The position numbers and the translations under genes are program-made. Under the pieces are notes generated by a model, which saw only the letters and a list, made by a program, of their open reading frames with translations, searched no databases and was not told the DNA's origin. This document shows, piece after piece, positions 50,626 to 59,562 of a stretch of 64,000 bases of DNA (position 1 is the first letter of the stretch; every line of letters begins with the position of its first letter). This DNA is from CAVWQV01 sp963757115 (GTDB taxonomy: Bacteria > Pseudomonadota > Alphaproteobacteria > Acetobacterales > Acetobacteraceae), in assembly GCA_963757115.1 (NCBI GenBank), contig CAVWQV010000008.1, positions 62,001 through 126,000 of the forward strand. Reading direction: 5' to 3'.

Positions 50626-51882
50626 GTGGTTGAGGTCGTTGTAATCGGGGCAGGACCATACGGGTTGTCCGTGGCCGCTCATTTGCGAGAGCGGAATGTC
50701 CCCTTCCGAATCATCGGTAGGACGATGTCTATGTGGCGGAACCACACGCCCAAAGGCATGACGCTGAAGTCAGACGGCTTCGCAAGTAACCTTTCAGCAC
50801 CCGGAAATGGCTATACCCTCGAGCAATTCTTTCGCGAGATCGGCCGGACCGATTATTCCCATATCGGCTTGCGGGTACGGGCGGAGACGCTGACTGCATA
50901 CGGCGAGGAATTTCAGCGCCGCTGCGTAGGAGACGTAAGCGCAGCGGAGGTGGTCGACATCATCCGTGCAGGGGATGGATTCAGGGTGAATCTCGACACT
51001 GGCGAGCAGGTCGCCGCCCGCAAAGTCGTCGTCGCTACCGGGTTGCTGTCTTTGCGCCATGTCCCAGAAACCTTCTCCCGACTTCCATCAAACATGGTAA
51101 CGCATAGCTCGGCGCACCATGACCTGTCTGCCTTCAGCAAGAGGCGCGTGATTGTGGTCGGCGCTGGCCAATCGGCGTGCGAGCTATCCGCGCTGCTCAA
51201 CGAGCAAGGTGCCGAAGTCACAATGCTGACCCGGCGGCCGCTAAAATGGTTCAATCCTGCCCTCGAGGACGATCCAAACGTTCGTCGTGCAGCCTGGCAG
51301 CGTCTCAGGCGTCCGAATTTCGGCCTTGGCCCGGGCTGGCGTACCTGGTTTTGGTCCGAGATGCCGTACAGCTTTAGCTACTTGCCGAAGAACGTTCGCC
51401 ACACTCGCGCTTTCGGCATGTTCCCTCCGGCCGGGTCCGGTTGGATTAAGCATCGGGTGGACGGAGTGATACCTGTTTGCACTGGCGCTACCCGCCAGGT
51501 GGAGGAGCGTGGAGGCGAAGTCCGCTTTTCGGTAGAAACCGTCGGTGGGCCAGTCGGACTTGCCGCGGACCATGTCATTGCCGCGACCGGCTACAAGGGC
51601 GACACACGGCGTCTCCCGTTTCTCCACGGGTTGCAGGGGGAACTCCGGACAACCGGCGACGGTGTACCGGTGCTCAACCGTTCGTTTGAAACGTCCATTC
51701 CCGGCCTTTACATTGCCGGTTTCATGAGTGCCGCAACATTCGGCCCTTCCATGCGATTTATCTATGGGGCCGCCTTCGCCGCAAGCCAGATTTCCCGGCA
51801 CGCAGCGCATCTTGCTGCGAGCAAGCGGCGCCCCAAGCAGATAGCCTTCGGGCCCGCGATGCAAGCCGACGCTTCCCTTTGA
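50626..51882 (+). CDS. FAD/NAD(P)-dependent monooxygenase-like flavoprotein
   Basis: Protein of 418 aa. The FAD Rossmann motif VVVIGAGPYGLSVAAHLRER is at residues 4-23, and a second dinucleotide motif IVVGAGQSACELSALLNEQG at about 176. A late VIAATGYKG segment fits flavin-containing or N-hydroxylating monooxygenases. The stretch MSMWRNHTPKGMTLKSDG is typical of a subgroup next to lysine/ornithine N-monooxygenase relatives. The GTG start at 50626 follows GGAGG. It is 29 bp before the ATP-grasp gene, so one transcript is likely. The substrate is unknown. Confidence 0.8.
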   Translation: MVEVVVIGAGPYGLSVAAHLRERNVPFRIIGRTMSMWRNHTPKGMTLKSDGFASNLSAPGNGYTLEQFFREIGRTDYSHIGLRVRAETLTAYGEEFQRRCVGDVSAAEVVDIIRAGDGFRVNLDTGEQVAARKVVVATGLLSLRHVPETFSRLPSNMVTHSSAHHDLSAFSKRRVIVVGAGQSACELSALLNEQGAEVTMLTRRPLKWFNPALEDDPNVRRAAWQRLRRPNFGLGPGWRTWFWSEMPYSFSYLPKNVRHTRAFGMFPPAGSGWIKHRVDGVIPVCTGATRQVEERGGEVRFSVETVGGPVGLAADHVIAATGYKGDTRRLPFLHGLQGELRTTGDGVPVLNRSFETSIPGLYIAGFMSAATFGPSMRFIYGAAFAASQISRHAAHLAASKRRPKQIAFGPAMQADASL

Positions 51883-51911
51883 TCTAGTTTCGTCATAGCG
51901 GTTCGTACATC

Positions 51912-53108
51912 ATGCACAGAGATATGATTGCCGACGCTCCATTGCTCCCCAGCCAGGCGGCGCTTGCCAGGTCGCCCGAGGCGTCCGTGCCGCGAGATCG
52001 GCCACTTAAGGTGGTGCTCCTGGCCCACTACGGCCGAACGGGGTACAACATTCTTCGCTCCCTCGGCAGGATGGGTGCGAAAACGTACTTGATCCATGAT
52101 CATCGGTCGCAGTCTCTACGGTTCTCGCGGTGTTGCAAGGTGGTGCACGCGACCACGCACATCAGCGAAGCCGACCCGGACGCGGTCGTCGAGTTGGTGA
52201 ACGACCTTCACCGGTCGGAAGGGATCGACAGCGTCATCGCGAGCGACGTCGAGAGCCTCACGTTTCTTACGCGGATCAAACACCGAATACTGGCCCCGCT
52301 TTTCCCGATCGCCGAACTCGAGAGCCTGATTGCACTCGACGATAAGTGGGAATTCTACAAACTTTGCGAGGCGACCCGGGTGGCGGCGCCGAAGACACTC
52401 TCTTTCCCGGCCAAGCGGGACATTTTTCCTGAAACCGTCGGACGTGAACTCGGCTTTCCGATGATCGTCAAGCCTGCTGCGGGCTATGGTCAACGCGGGG
52501 TGAGAATAATCAAGGATGAAGCCGCCTTGCTTGCCTTTCTGGCGGGTAATGATTACGACTACGGCAGGATTGTCATCCAAGAGTATATCACCGGGCGCGA
52601 TTGGTCGCTAAGTGTATTTGCCAGGGCCGGAGTAGTTGAGCATTGGACGGCTTGGCAGTGCCCGGACCAACTTGACAAGGGTTACGGCGTGGGTCGGTTC
52701 ATGTTTACTGAATTCCGCGGGCACGACGATCTTCTGGAGATGGGTCGCAAGATCGTCGCGGCGTCCAACTTCTCGGGAGTTGCCAACTTCGACGCGCGGC
52801 TCGACTCCCGCACAAACCAGATGAAGATGTTCGAGTGCAACCCGCGTTTCTTCAATCGCATGTTGGCAGCGCGGCTGTGTGGCCTGGACTTCGTCCGCGC
52901 GGGGCTACCGGTTAGGGATGCGCAGCGCTTCGCTCTGGACCATGGTTGTTTTCACCCGTGGCACGAATTGTTCACGGCCCGAGGCGCTTGGCTTCTTGCG
53001 AGCGGCCAGTGGCGGCTCGGGCTGCTCCTGCGAGACATTGGCGAGATGTTGTCCGATCCGCTGCCCCCGGTCATGCGGAAACTGCTTGGCGAGGAGGGCC
53101 GCGCCTAA
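51912..53108 (+). CDS. ATP-grasp ligase (carboxylate-amine ligase-like)
   Basis: Protein of 398 aa. The N-terminal pre-ATP-grasp domain has VVLLAHYGRTGYNILRSLGR. The ATP-grasp core includes ALDDKWEFYKLCEATRVAAP, FPMIVKPAAGYGQRGVRIIK (nucleotide-binding Lys and Gly-rich loop), VIQEYITGRDWSL, and the metal-binding MFECNPRFFNRM (Glu and Asn). The C-terminal about 60 residues are hydrophobic/basic (GAWLLASGQWRLGLLL). ATP-grasp enzymes join a carboxylate to an amine or thiol; with a flavoprotein next door, a small natural product or modified cell-envelope component is possible. The target is unknown. Confidence 0.85.
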   Translation: MHRDMIADAPLLPSQAALARSPEASVPRDRPLKVVLLAHYGRTGYNILRSLGRMGAKTYLIHDHRSQSLRFSRCCKVVHATTHISEADPDAVVELVNDLHRSEGIDSVIASDVESLTFLTRIKHRILAPLFPIAELESLIALDDKWEFYKLCEATRVAAPKTLSFPAKRDIFPETVGRELGFPMIVKPAAGYGQRGVRIIKDEAALLAFLAGNDYDYGRIVIQEYITGRDWSLSVFARAGVVEHWTAWQCPDQLDKGYGVGRFMFTEFRGHDDLLEMGRKIVAASNFSGVANFDARLDSRTNQMKMFECNPRFFNRMLAARLCGLDFVRAGLPVRDAQRFALDHGCFHPWHELFTARGAWLLASGQWRLGLLLRDIGEMLSDPLPPVMRKLLGEEGRA

Positions 53109-53154
53109 GACGGAGCCGGCCCGGGCGGAATTCGAGGCACGGCGGTTGCCCGCC

Positions 53155-53210
53155 TTGACGACATCCAGGATCGCGTGCTCCCCGAGAACGGCACCCACTT
53201 CACGCTCGCC
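53155..53210 (+). pseudogene. Short remnant of an IS481-type transposase core
   Basis: GTGCTCCCCGAGAACGGCAC at 53175-53194 and the following CCACTTCAC match the VLTDNGIHFT region of the IS481 transposase gene at about 17265, with 26 of 29 bases identical. The second catalytic motif now reads VLPENGTHFT. Nothing else of the element remains. Confidence 0.5.
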
Positions 53211-53217
53211 AGGCAGC

Positions 53218-54138
53218 CTAAGGCCATCGCACCTCCGGCGGCAGCGACATCAGGATCGCATCCACGTTGGCGCCCGTCTTGAGGCCGAACAGCGTGCCGC
53301 GGTCGTGGATGAGGTTGAACTCGACGTACCTTCCTCGGCGATATAACTGGAACTCCCGCTGCTCGGCAGTCCAGGGATCGGCCATGCGGCGACGCACGAT
53401 ACGTGGGTAGACGTCAAGGAACGCTTCCCCGATGTCGCGCGTGAAAGTGAAGTCCGCCTCGACGTCGCCGCTGAAAAGGTGATCGTAGAATATGCCTCCT
53501 GCCCCGCGCGGCTCGCCACGGTGCGGGAGATAAAAGTAGCGATCGCACCAAGCCTTGAACTCTGGATAATAGCCGGCGCTATGTCGGTCGCAGGCAGACC
53601 GCAAGGCGGCATGGAAGAGCGCCGCGTCGGCCTCGGCTTCTGCCGTATCGAGCCGCATGGGCGTGAGGTCGCTGCCCCCGCCGAACCAACCTTTCGTGGT
53701 CACCATCATTCGCGTGTTCATGTGGACGGCCGGTACCAGAGGGCTTTGCATGTGGGCGACCAGGCTGATCGCGGCGGCCCAGAAGCGCGGATCCTCCGCG
53801 GCGCCGGCAATCTGGCCGCGGAAGTCGGGTCTGAACTCACCCCACACGGTAGACACGTTTACTCCCACCTTTTCAAAGACCCGGCCGCGCATCAAGCTCA
53901 TGACGCCCCCCCCACCCTCGGACCCGTCCCCCGTCGGCCGCTGCCAGGTCGTGCGCGCGAACCGGCCCGCCGCTCGGTTAGCCAGCGGACCTGTGTGTTC
54001 GCTCTCGATCGCTTCGAACACCGCGCAGATGCGGTCCCGCAGACCTTCGAACCATGCGCGGGCGCGTGGCTTCAGGGCATCGTGCGGTGGGCGTTCCGGA
54101 ACTTGCGGCACGGCGAAACCTCCCAAGATGGCATTCAT
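53218..54138 (-). CDS. hemF: Oxygen-dependent coproporphyrinogen III oxidase
   Basis: Haem biosynthesis: converts coproporphyrinogen III to protoporphyrinogen IX with O2. The 306-aa protein has TWQRPTGDGSEGGGGVMSLM and GRVFEKVGVNVSTVWGEF near the N-terminus, TKGWFGGGSDLTPMRLD, RGAGGIFYDHLFSGDVE and YRRGRYVEFNLIHDRGTLFG, the family signatures. The ATG at 54138 is chosen; longer in-frame upstream sequence has no family match. It is divergent from petA, across about 125 bp. Haem supply next to cytochrome b and c1 genes makes functional sense. Confidence 0.95.
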   Translation of the reverse strand: MNAILGGFAVPQVPERPPHDALKPRARAWFEGLRDRICAVFEAIESEHTGPLANRAAGRFARTTWQRPTGDGSEGGGGVMSLMRGRVFEKVGVNVSTVWGEFRPDFRGQIAGAAEDPRFWAAAISLVAHMQSPLVPAVHMNTRMMVTTKGWFGGGSDLTPMRLDTAEAEADAALFHAALRSACDRHSAGYYPEFKAWCDRYFYLPHRGEPRGAGGIFYDHLFSGDVEADFTFTRDIGEAFLDVYPRIVRRRMADPWTAEQREFQLYRRGRYVEFNLIHDRGTLFGLKTGANVDAILMSLPPEVRWP

Positions 54139-54264
54139 GCTAGCGCGGTCGGGGCCGTGTTGCAGGGGCGAGATCAGGTCCCTACTATGCGATCGGTCGC
54201 TGCTCGCATTCGGGGCCGCTAACGCTTGTCCGCACGTCGGGCGATTTCGATCAACGAGGACAAC

Positions 54265-54835
54265 ATGGACGCCTCCTCTGCCCTCACGACCGCCGATACG
54301 CACAGCCACGACGCGGACGGGACCAAGCGTGACTTCCTAAAGCTGCTCGCGGGTTCGGGCGCGGCGATCGGCCTCGGCGCAATCGCTTGGCCGTTCATCG
54401 ACTCCATGAATCCCTCGCGCGACGTGCTGGCCCTCTCGTCTGTCGAGGTGGATCTCACGCCTATCAGCGAGGGCATGGGGATAACCGCCGTTTGGCGGGG
54501 CAAGCCGATCTTCGTTCGTCACCGCACAGCGGCCGAGATCAAGTCGGCCGAAGACGTTCCCATGAGTCAGTTGATCGAGCCGGTGCCGGACAGTCAGCGA
54601 GTCAAGCCTGGACATGAAGCGTGGATCATCGTCATCGGCATCTGCACCCATCTTGGTTGTATCCCGCTCGGCAACAAGCCGACCGACCCGCGGGGCGATT
54701 GGGGTGGCTGGTTTTGCCCCTGCCATGGCAGCCAGTACCGACACTGCGGGCCGCGTCAGGCACGGCCCTGCGCCTGCAAATCTTTACCTGCCGCCCTACG
54801 GCTTCGAGAGCGCCACCAAGATCAAAATCGGCTGA
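54265..54835 (+). CDS. petA: Ubiquinol-cytochrome c reductase Rieske iron-sulfur subunit, one frameshift
   Basis: The [2Fe-2S] subunit of the bc1 complex. It has an N-terminal Tat-like anchor helix (RDFLKLLAGSGAAIGLGAIAW) with the usual short cytosolic start, then the cluster motifs CTHLGC at about 54650 and CPCHGS at about 54715. Just after CPCHGSQY an extra C (about 54739) breaks the frame; repaired it reads DTAGRVRHGPAPANL and ends YGFESATKIKIG at 54835, the normal C-terminus. Length is 189 aa. The ATG at 54265 follows GAGGA. First gene of petABC. Confidence 0.93.
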
Positions 54836-54862
54836 GGCCGAACGCACCGACGAGGTTCCACT

Positions 54863-56143
54863 ATGGCCGGTCTGCACAAGAGCGACATCCCTAATCCGGT
54901 ATTGAACTGGATCGACAGCCGCCTGCCCATCTTTACGATGATGCAGAAGGAGTACGGCACTTTTCCGACCCCGAAGAATTTCAACTATTTCTGGAACTTC
55001 GGTGCGCTCGCGACCATCAGTCTGTTCATCATGATCGCGACCGGGATCTTCCTGTCGATGAATTACGTGCCGAATACCAGTCTTGCATTCGACAGCGTGC
55101 AGCGGATCATGCGCGACGTGAATTACGGCTGGCTTCTGCGCTATGTCCACCAGAACGGCGCGTCGATGTTTTTCATCGTCGTCTACATCCATATGTTCCG
55201 CGGGCTGTATTACGGGTCTTACAAATATCCGCGCGAGCTAATGTGGATGATCGGTGTTGTGATACTGCTCGTCATGATGGCGACCGCGTTCATGGGCTAC
55301 GTGTTGCCGTGGGGGCAGATGTCGTATTGGGGCGCTACCGTCATCACCAATTTGTTCTCCGCGATCCCGCTGATTGGCGAGTTGATCGTGACGTGGCTTT
55401 GGGGTGGGTTTAGCGTCGATAATCCGACGCTCAACCGGTTCTTTTCGCTCCACTATTTGCTTCCGTTCGTGCTTACGGGCGTGGTGTTCATCCATGTCGC
55501 CGCCTTGCACATCGTGGGCTCCGGCAATCCGCTCGGCATTGACGTAAAGAGCCCGCAAGACACCGTTCCGTTCCACCCTTACTATACCGCCAAGGACAGC
55601 GTCGGGCTGTGCGTGTATCTGCTGGTATTTGCGGTCTTGGTGTTCTTTTTTCCTAACCTTCTTGGCGACCCTAACAACTTCATTCCGGCCAATCCATTGC
55701 AGACACCCTCGGATATTGTGCCTGAATGGTACTTCCTACCGTTCTACGCCATCCTCCGCGCCGTGCCCAACAAGCTCGGCGGCGTGATGATGATGTTTGG
55801 CGCTATCGCGGTCTTGTTCGTGCTGCCCTGGCTCGACACGAGCCCGGTGCGGAGCACGCGGTTCCGCCCGCTCTACCGTCCGTTTATATTCGTTCTTGTG
55901 GCTTCCGTCGTCGTGCTCGGCGTGGTCGGAGCGCACAAGCCGGAAGGCATATGGGTAGTGCTCGGCCGTGTGGCCGCGACCTACTACTTCCTGCATTTCC
56001 TGGTGATCCTGCCGGTACTCGGGAAGCTCGAGAGGCCGCTGCCGCTGCCTGACAGCATCAGCCAGCCAGTTATTCGCCGTTCACGGGGCGGCGGCGGGCC
56101 GCTCCCGGGCGGCGCACCCGCAAAGCCCATGGAGAAGCCCTGA
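54863..56143 (+). CDS. petB: Cytochrome b subunit of the bc1 complex
   Basis: Membrane subunit with two b haems and the quinol sites. The 426-aa chain has the haem His pairs in WLLRYVHQNGASMFFIV, then VYIHMFRG, and in FFSLHYLLPF, then VVFIHVAALHIVG. The Qo motif PEWY is in SDIVPEWYFLPFYAIL. Eight or more membrane helices are visible. The C-terminus is Pro/Gly-rich (RRSRGGGGPLPGGAPAK), a short extension. It starts 27 bp after petA and ends 1 bp before petC. Confidence 0.97.
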   Translation: MAGLHKSDIPNPVLNWIDSRLPIFTMMQKEYGTFPTPKNFNYFWNFGALATISLFIMIATGIFLSMNYVPNTSLAFDSVQRIMRDVNYGWLLRYVHQNGASMFFIVVYIHMFRGLYYGSYKYPRELMWMIGVVILLVMMATAFMGYVLPWGQMSYWGATVITNLFSAIPLIGELIVTWLWGGFSVDNPTLNRFFSLHYLLPFVLTGVVFIHVAALHIVGSGNPLGIDVKSPQDTVPFHPYYTAKDSVGLCVYLLVFAVLVFFFPNLLGDPNNFIPANPLQTPSDIVPEWYFLPFYAILRAVPNKLGGVMMMFGAIAVLFVLPWLDTSPVRSTRFRPLYRPFIFVLVASVVVLGVVGAHKPEGIWVVLGRVAATYYFLHFLVILPVLGKLERPLPLPDSISQPVIRRSRGGGGPLPGGAPAKPMEKP

Positions 56144-56144
56144 G

Positions 56145-56900
56145 ATGCGCGCAGTCGCTCTTGCGTTACTGTTGTCGTTGGTGGCTGGGTCCGCTTTCGC
56201 CCAGGAAAACGACGCTCCCGCGCCCCCGCAACAGCATTGGAGCTTCGCCGGTCTGTTTGGCACGTATGATCTCGCCTCCGCGCAGCGGGGTTTTCAGGTC
56301 TATTCGGAGGTTTGCTCCAATTGTCACTCGATGAATTTGCTGCACTATCGGGACCTTGCCGGCATCGGCTTCACGGCGGATCAGATTAAGGCCATTGCCG
56401 CGAACGTGCAGGTTCCGACGGGCCTGAACGATTCAGGCGAGCCCGTCACCGGCCCTGGCCTGCCGTCGAGCACCTTCAAGGCGCCGTTCGCCAATGAAAA
56501 GGCGGCGCGGGCCGCCATGAATGGCGCGCTACCGCCCGACCAGTCGCTGCTTGTCAATGCTCGGCCCGACGGCGCCAACTACATCCATGCGATTCTGACC
56601 GGCTACTCCGACCCGCCCGAAGGCTTCAAGATGCAGAGCGGAATGTATTACAACAAATATTTTCCAGGGCATCAGATCGCGATGCCGCAGCCACTGCAGC
56701 CCGATCAGGTGCAGTATGCTGACGGCACGAAGGCGACGCTCGATCAGGAGTCGCGCGATGTCGTTACATTTCTTGACTGGGCTGCAAACCCCGACCTTGT
56801 GCAGCGCAAACAGGTCGGGGTGCGCATCGTGTTGTTCCTCGCCCTGATGACTGGGATCACCTACGCCGTGAAGCGGCAAGTCTGGGCCGATCAGCATTGA
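56145..56900 (+). CDS. petC: Cytochrome c1 subunit of the bc1 complex
   Basis: Periplasmic c-type cytochrome anchored at its C-terminus. A signal peptide (MRAVALALLLSLVAGSAFAQ) precedes the haem motif EVCSNCHSMN. The later YDP-type loop (GYSDPPEGFKMQSGMYYNKY) carries candidate axial Met residues. The C-terminal anchor is QVGVRIVLFLALMTGITYAV. The protein is 251 aa. It passes electrons from the Rieske protein to soluble cytochrome c. Confidence 0.96.
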   Translation: MRAVALALLLSLVAGSAFAQENDAPAPPQQHWSFAGLFGTYDLASAQRGFQVYSEVCSNCHSMNLLHYRDLAGIGFTADQIKAIAANVQVPTGLNDSGEPVTGPGLPSSTFKAPFANEKAARAAMNGALPPDQSLLVNARPDGANYIHAILTGYSDPPEGFKMQSGMYYNKYFPGHQIAMPQPLQPDQVQYADGTKATLDQESRDVVTFLDWAANPDLVQRKQVGVRIVLFLALMTGITYAVKRQVWADQH

Positions 56901-56907
56901 CCAAGGA

Positions 56908-57795
56908 ATGAGCGGGTTCGTCGAGCCAGTCGTCGGCATTATCGGCGGCTCAGGCCTTTATGACATTGACGGGCTGACGGGTAAGTCGTGGCGCTCGGTC
57001 GAGACCCCGTGGGGGCCGCCCTCTGATGCTTTGCTGTTCGGGAAGCTCGGTGACGTGCAATGCGTGTTCCTCCCTCGCCACGGGCGTGGTCATCCACTTT
57101 CGCCTACTCACCTCAACTACCGGGCCAACATCGATGCGATGAAGCGCTCCGGTGTGACTGATATCCTATCGTTGTCTGCGGTTGGCAGCTTGAAGCCCGA
57201 ACTGCCGCCCGGGCACTTCGTGGTCGTCGACCAGTTTATCGACCGCAGCTTTGCTCGGCAGAAAAGCTTTTTCGGCGAGGGCATCGTGGCGCATGTCTCG
57301 TTGGCGCAACCGGTCTGCCCGAGGCTTGGGAACGTCGCCGAGCGTGCTTGCCGTAGCCTCGGTCTCCCTGTTACACGCAATGGTACTTACCTCGTGATGG
57401 AGGGGCCGCAGTTCTCGACCAAGGCGGAAAGCGAGTTGTATCGCTCCTGGCAGTGCAGCGTTGTCGGTATGACGAACATGCCGGAGGCCAAGCTCGCCCG
57501 TGAGGCAGAGATCTGTTACGCGACCGTGGCAATGGTCACGGACTACGATTGCTGGCACCCAGATCACGATCACGTCACGGTCGAGGCCGTCGTGCGGGTC
57601 CTGCTCGACAATGCCGAAAAAGCGCGTGCGCTGGTCGCAGCCGTGGTGCCGGCGATCGGTGCCGCACGCCCGCTTTGCTTTGCCGGCTGTGATCGCGCAC
57701 TGGACAATGCGGTGATTACGCCCCAGCACATGCGCGATCCGGCGCTGGCTGCCAAGCTGGATGCGGTGGCAGGGCGGGTGTTGCAGACTAATTGA
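56908..57795 (+). CDS. mtnP: S-methyl-5'-thioadenosine phosphorylase
   Basis: Methionine salvage and polyamine by-product removal: phosphate plus methylthioadenosine gives adenine and 5-methylthioribose 1-phosphate. The 295-aa protein has VGIIGGSGLYDIDGL, FLPRHGRGHPLSPTHLNYRA, LSLSAVGSLKPELPPGHFV, YLVMEGPQFSTKAESELYRS and VVGMTNMPEAKLAREAEICY, the PNP/MTAP family-2 pattern. AAGGA directly abuts the ATG at 56908, an unusually short spacing. It starts 7 bp after petC and is probably on the same transcript; this neighbour pairing is, from memory, common in Acetobacteraceae. Confidence 0.93.
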   Translation: MSGFVEPVVGIIGGSGLYDIDGLTGKSWRSVETPWGPPSDALLFGKLGDVQCVFLPRHGRGHPLSPTHLNYRANIDAMKRSGVTDILSLSAVGSLKPELPPGHFVVVDQFIDRSFARQKSFFGEGIVAHVSLAQPVCPRLGNVAERACRSLGLPVTRNGTYLVMEGPQFSTKAESELYRSWQCSVVGMTNMPEAKLAREAEICYATVAMVTDYDCWHPDHDHVTVEAVVRVLLDNAEKARALVAAVVPAIGAARPLCFAGCDRALDNAVITPQHMRDPALAAKLDAVAGRVLQTN

Positions 57796-57892
57796 ACAAT
57801 GGCGCTAGACCACGTTTCGCGCGCCAGCCCCGCGCGAAGATTCCTGGAGCCAGCGAGATCAGCAGACCAACATTCTTCCAGAGGAGGATGGC

Positions 57893-58120
57893 GTGGCCGA
57901 ATCCAAATCGCTGCCGTCTACGAGCCGGGAGCCTGGCGAACGAACCAGGGAGGGCACGGTGAAGCGCCCTCCGAACGCCATGCAGGAATCCGCAGACGAA
58001 TCGGGGTCGATTATTCCGGATCAGACTGCGGAAGCCGGGCCGCTGCCGCTCGATCAGTCGAACGAATTGGACGAGGCACAGAAGGCCCTTCGCGGCAACG
58101 ATGACGGCCCCGCTCCCTAA
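57893..58120 (+). CDS. Small acidic, probably disordered protein (75 aa)
   Basis: Starts at a GTG with AGGAGG seven bases upstream, the best reason to accept it. The sequence is Ser, Glu and Pro rich (SLPSTSREPGERTREGTVK) and ends with LDEAQKALRGNDDGPAP; no hydrophobic core. Function unknown; the composition is that of a stress- or DNA-related disordered protein, which is only a hint. Confidence 0.6.
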   Translation: MAESKSLPSTSREPGERTREGTVKRPPNAMQESADESGSIIPDQTAEAGPLPLDQSNELDEAQKALRGNDDGPAP

Positions 58121-58660
58121 GCTAACGGCGAGGGAACTGCAATCCACGAGCTCTGCACCGCGTGCCTCCCTTGCTGCAAAAGGGACAGGTCATCAGGGAT
58201 GAAGAATTTACCAGCTGGGCAGGGAGTGCCGTCCGGTTGCTCGAGCGTGCCGTTCCAAACCGCCCAGAACTGCTCCGCTCTCGTGCCGGGTCCGGTCCGT
58301 TAGCTCGGGTGCCTGCGCAATCCGATACCGCCAGACACCCACGCCGTCCGGAGCGTGCTCGATCACCGTGCAACACACCGGCTGATATGCCCCGCCGGTA
58401 CGGCCGGCGCGACGAACGGCTCCGGTCGGCGACCGCCTCGCGATGGGCCATCCCGGTGACCGCGCGCAACCCGCCGCCCCGCCTGCCGCATATGGCGTGC
58501 GCACGGTCGCGGCCGTTTGTGCAACAAGAAGAGCGATATCCTCCGCTCGAGCCCTGATCGGCCCGTAGGCAAGGTGCGCGTTCGTGCAATGGAGGGTCAT
58601 GGGCGCAACAGGAGAAAACTCTCACAGCGTTCCTCACGGTCATGGTCCGGGGGACATTTC
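58121..58660. other. 540-bp segment with no assigned gene
   Basis: A minus-strand frame 58208-58600 contains a plausible stretch (CTVIEHAPDGVGVWRYRIAQ) but no start signal or family. It could be a decayed gene. The last 60 bp hold the ribosome binding site GGGGGA of the next gene. Confidence 0.3.
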
Positions 58661-59548
58661 GTGACCAAGCCGTTACTATGGATGTTATGTGCCGCGGCGT
58701 GCGCCTTCAGTCACACGGCCGAAGGCGCCTGCGTCGTGCAGACCGCGGCGGAGCTCGTGCTCCGCGAACATGCCGGCTTTCTTACGGTGGGGGCGAGCGT
58801 GAACGACCGCCCGGTCTCCCTGTTGCTGGATACGGGCGCCGAATCGGGATTGGTGACGCCCGAAGCGGCGCAGCTTCTCAATCTCCCGCCCGACCCCGAA
58901 CGGCAAACCTGGATGGAAGGGACAGGCGGCGCAGGAGCAGTCGCACCACACGTGCTGTTGAGCGGTGTCGCACTCGAAGCACTCGCACTCCCGCCACAGA
59001 GCGTCCCGGTCGGGCCGCTGCCGGCCATCCCGCGCGTCGTGCCGCCCGTTGCCGGCCTGCTCGGCGCCGACATTTTGGCCGCCTTCGACGTAGAGATCGA
59101 CGTACAACGCAGCCGGCTCGCCCTACACGAAGTCTATGGCGATTGCCATGATCCGGTGTCATGGCCGCATTGGACTGCTCCGTTGCGCCGGACCGGAGAC
59201 CGTCTCACGGTCACGGCGACCCTGGACGGAAGGCGGTTTGAAGCCCTTGTGGATACCGGCGCCCTGTCGATCGCGCTCGACGTGGATGCCGCCGCTCAGC
59301 TGGGCGTAACAGTCGACAGGCTCGCGCGCGAACCGGGTGGCGTCAGCGGCGGGGTCGATATGCGTGAGGTGCCCTTCCATTGGCACCGCTTCGTCTCGTT
59401 TTCGGTTGGTGGGGCAACACTTCGCAATCCCGTTCTCACGGTCACTACCGTGCGCGAGGTGACGCCCATCCTGCTCGGCGCGAGCTGGTTCGCGTCACAC
59501 CGGGTCTGGTTATCATACGCGACGGGCCGCATGTTCATCGCCCGCTAA
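58661..59548 (+). CDS. Exported protein with two retropepsin-like aspartic protease domains
   Basis: Protein of 295 aa from GTG 58661 (GGGGGA upstream). The signal peptide is TKPLLWMLCAAACAFSHTAE. Two copies of the retropepsin fold follow, with active-site motifs SLLLDTGAESGLVT (about residue 48) and ALVDTGALSIALD (about 198). Retropepsins normally dimerise with one Asp per subunit; here two sites in one chain could form a pseudo-dimer, as in pepsin. The second half also has PILLGASWFASHRVWLSYAT, typical of clan AA bacterial members. Periplasmic proteolysis or peptide binding is inferred. Confidence 0.82.
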   Translation: MTKPLLWMLCAAACAFSHTAEGACVVQTAAELVLREHAGFLTVGASVNDRPVSLLLDTGAESGLVTPEAAQLLNLPPDPERQTWMEGTGGAGAVAPHVLLSGVALEALALPPQSVPVGPLPAIPRVVPPVAGLLGADILAAFDVEIDVQRSRLALHEVYGDCHDPVSWPHWTAPLRRTGDRLTVTATLDGRRFEALVDTGALSIALDVDAAAQLGVTVDRLAREPGGVSGGVDMREVPFHWHRFVSFSVGGATLRNPVLTVTTVREVTPILLGASWFASHRVWLSYATGRMFIAR

Positions 59549-59562
59549 GCGGAATCATGCGG

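Noticed and set aside
58122..58643. Minus-strand gene between the small acidic protein and the retropepsin gene
   Set aside because: One plausible stretch only, no ribosome binding site, no family match; recorded as an unassigned gap.
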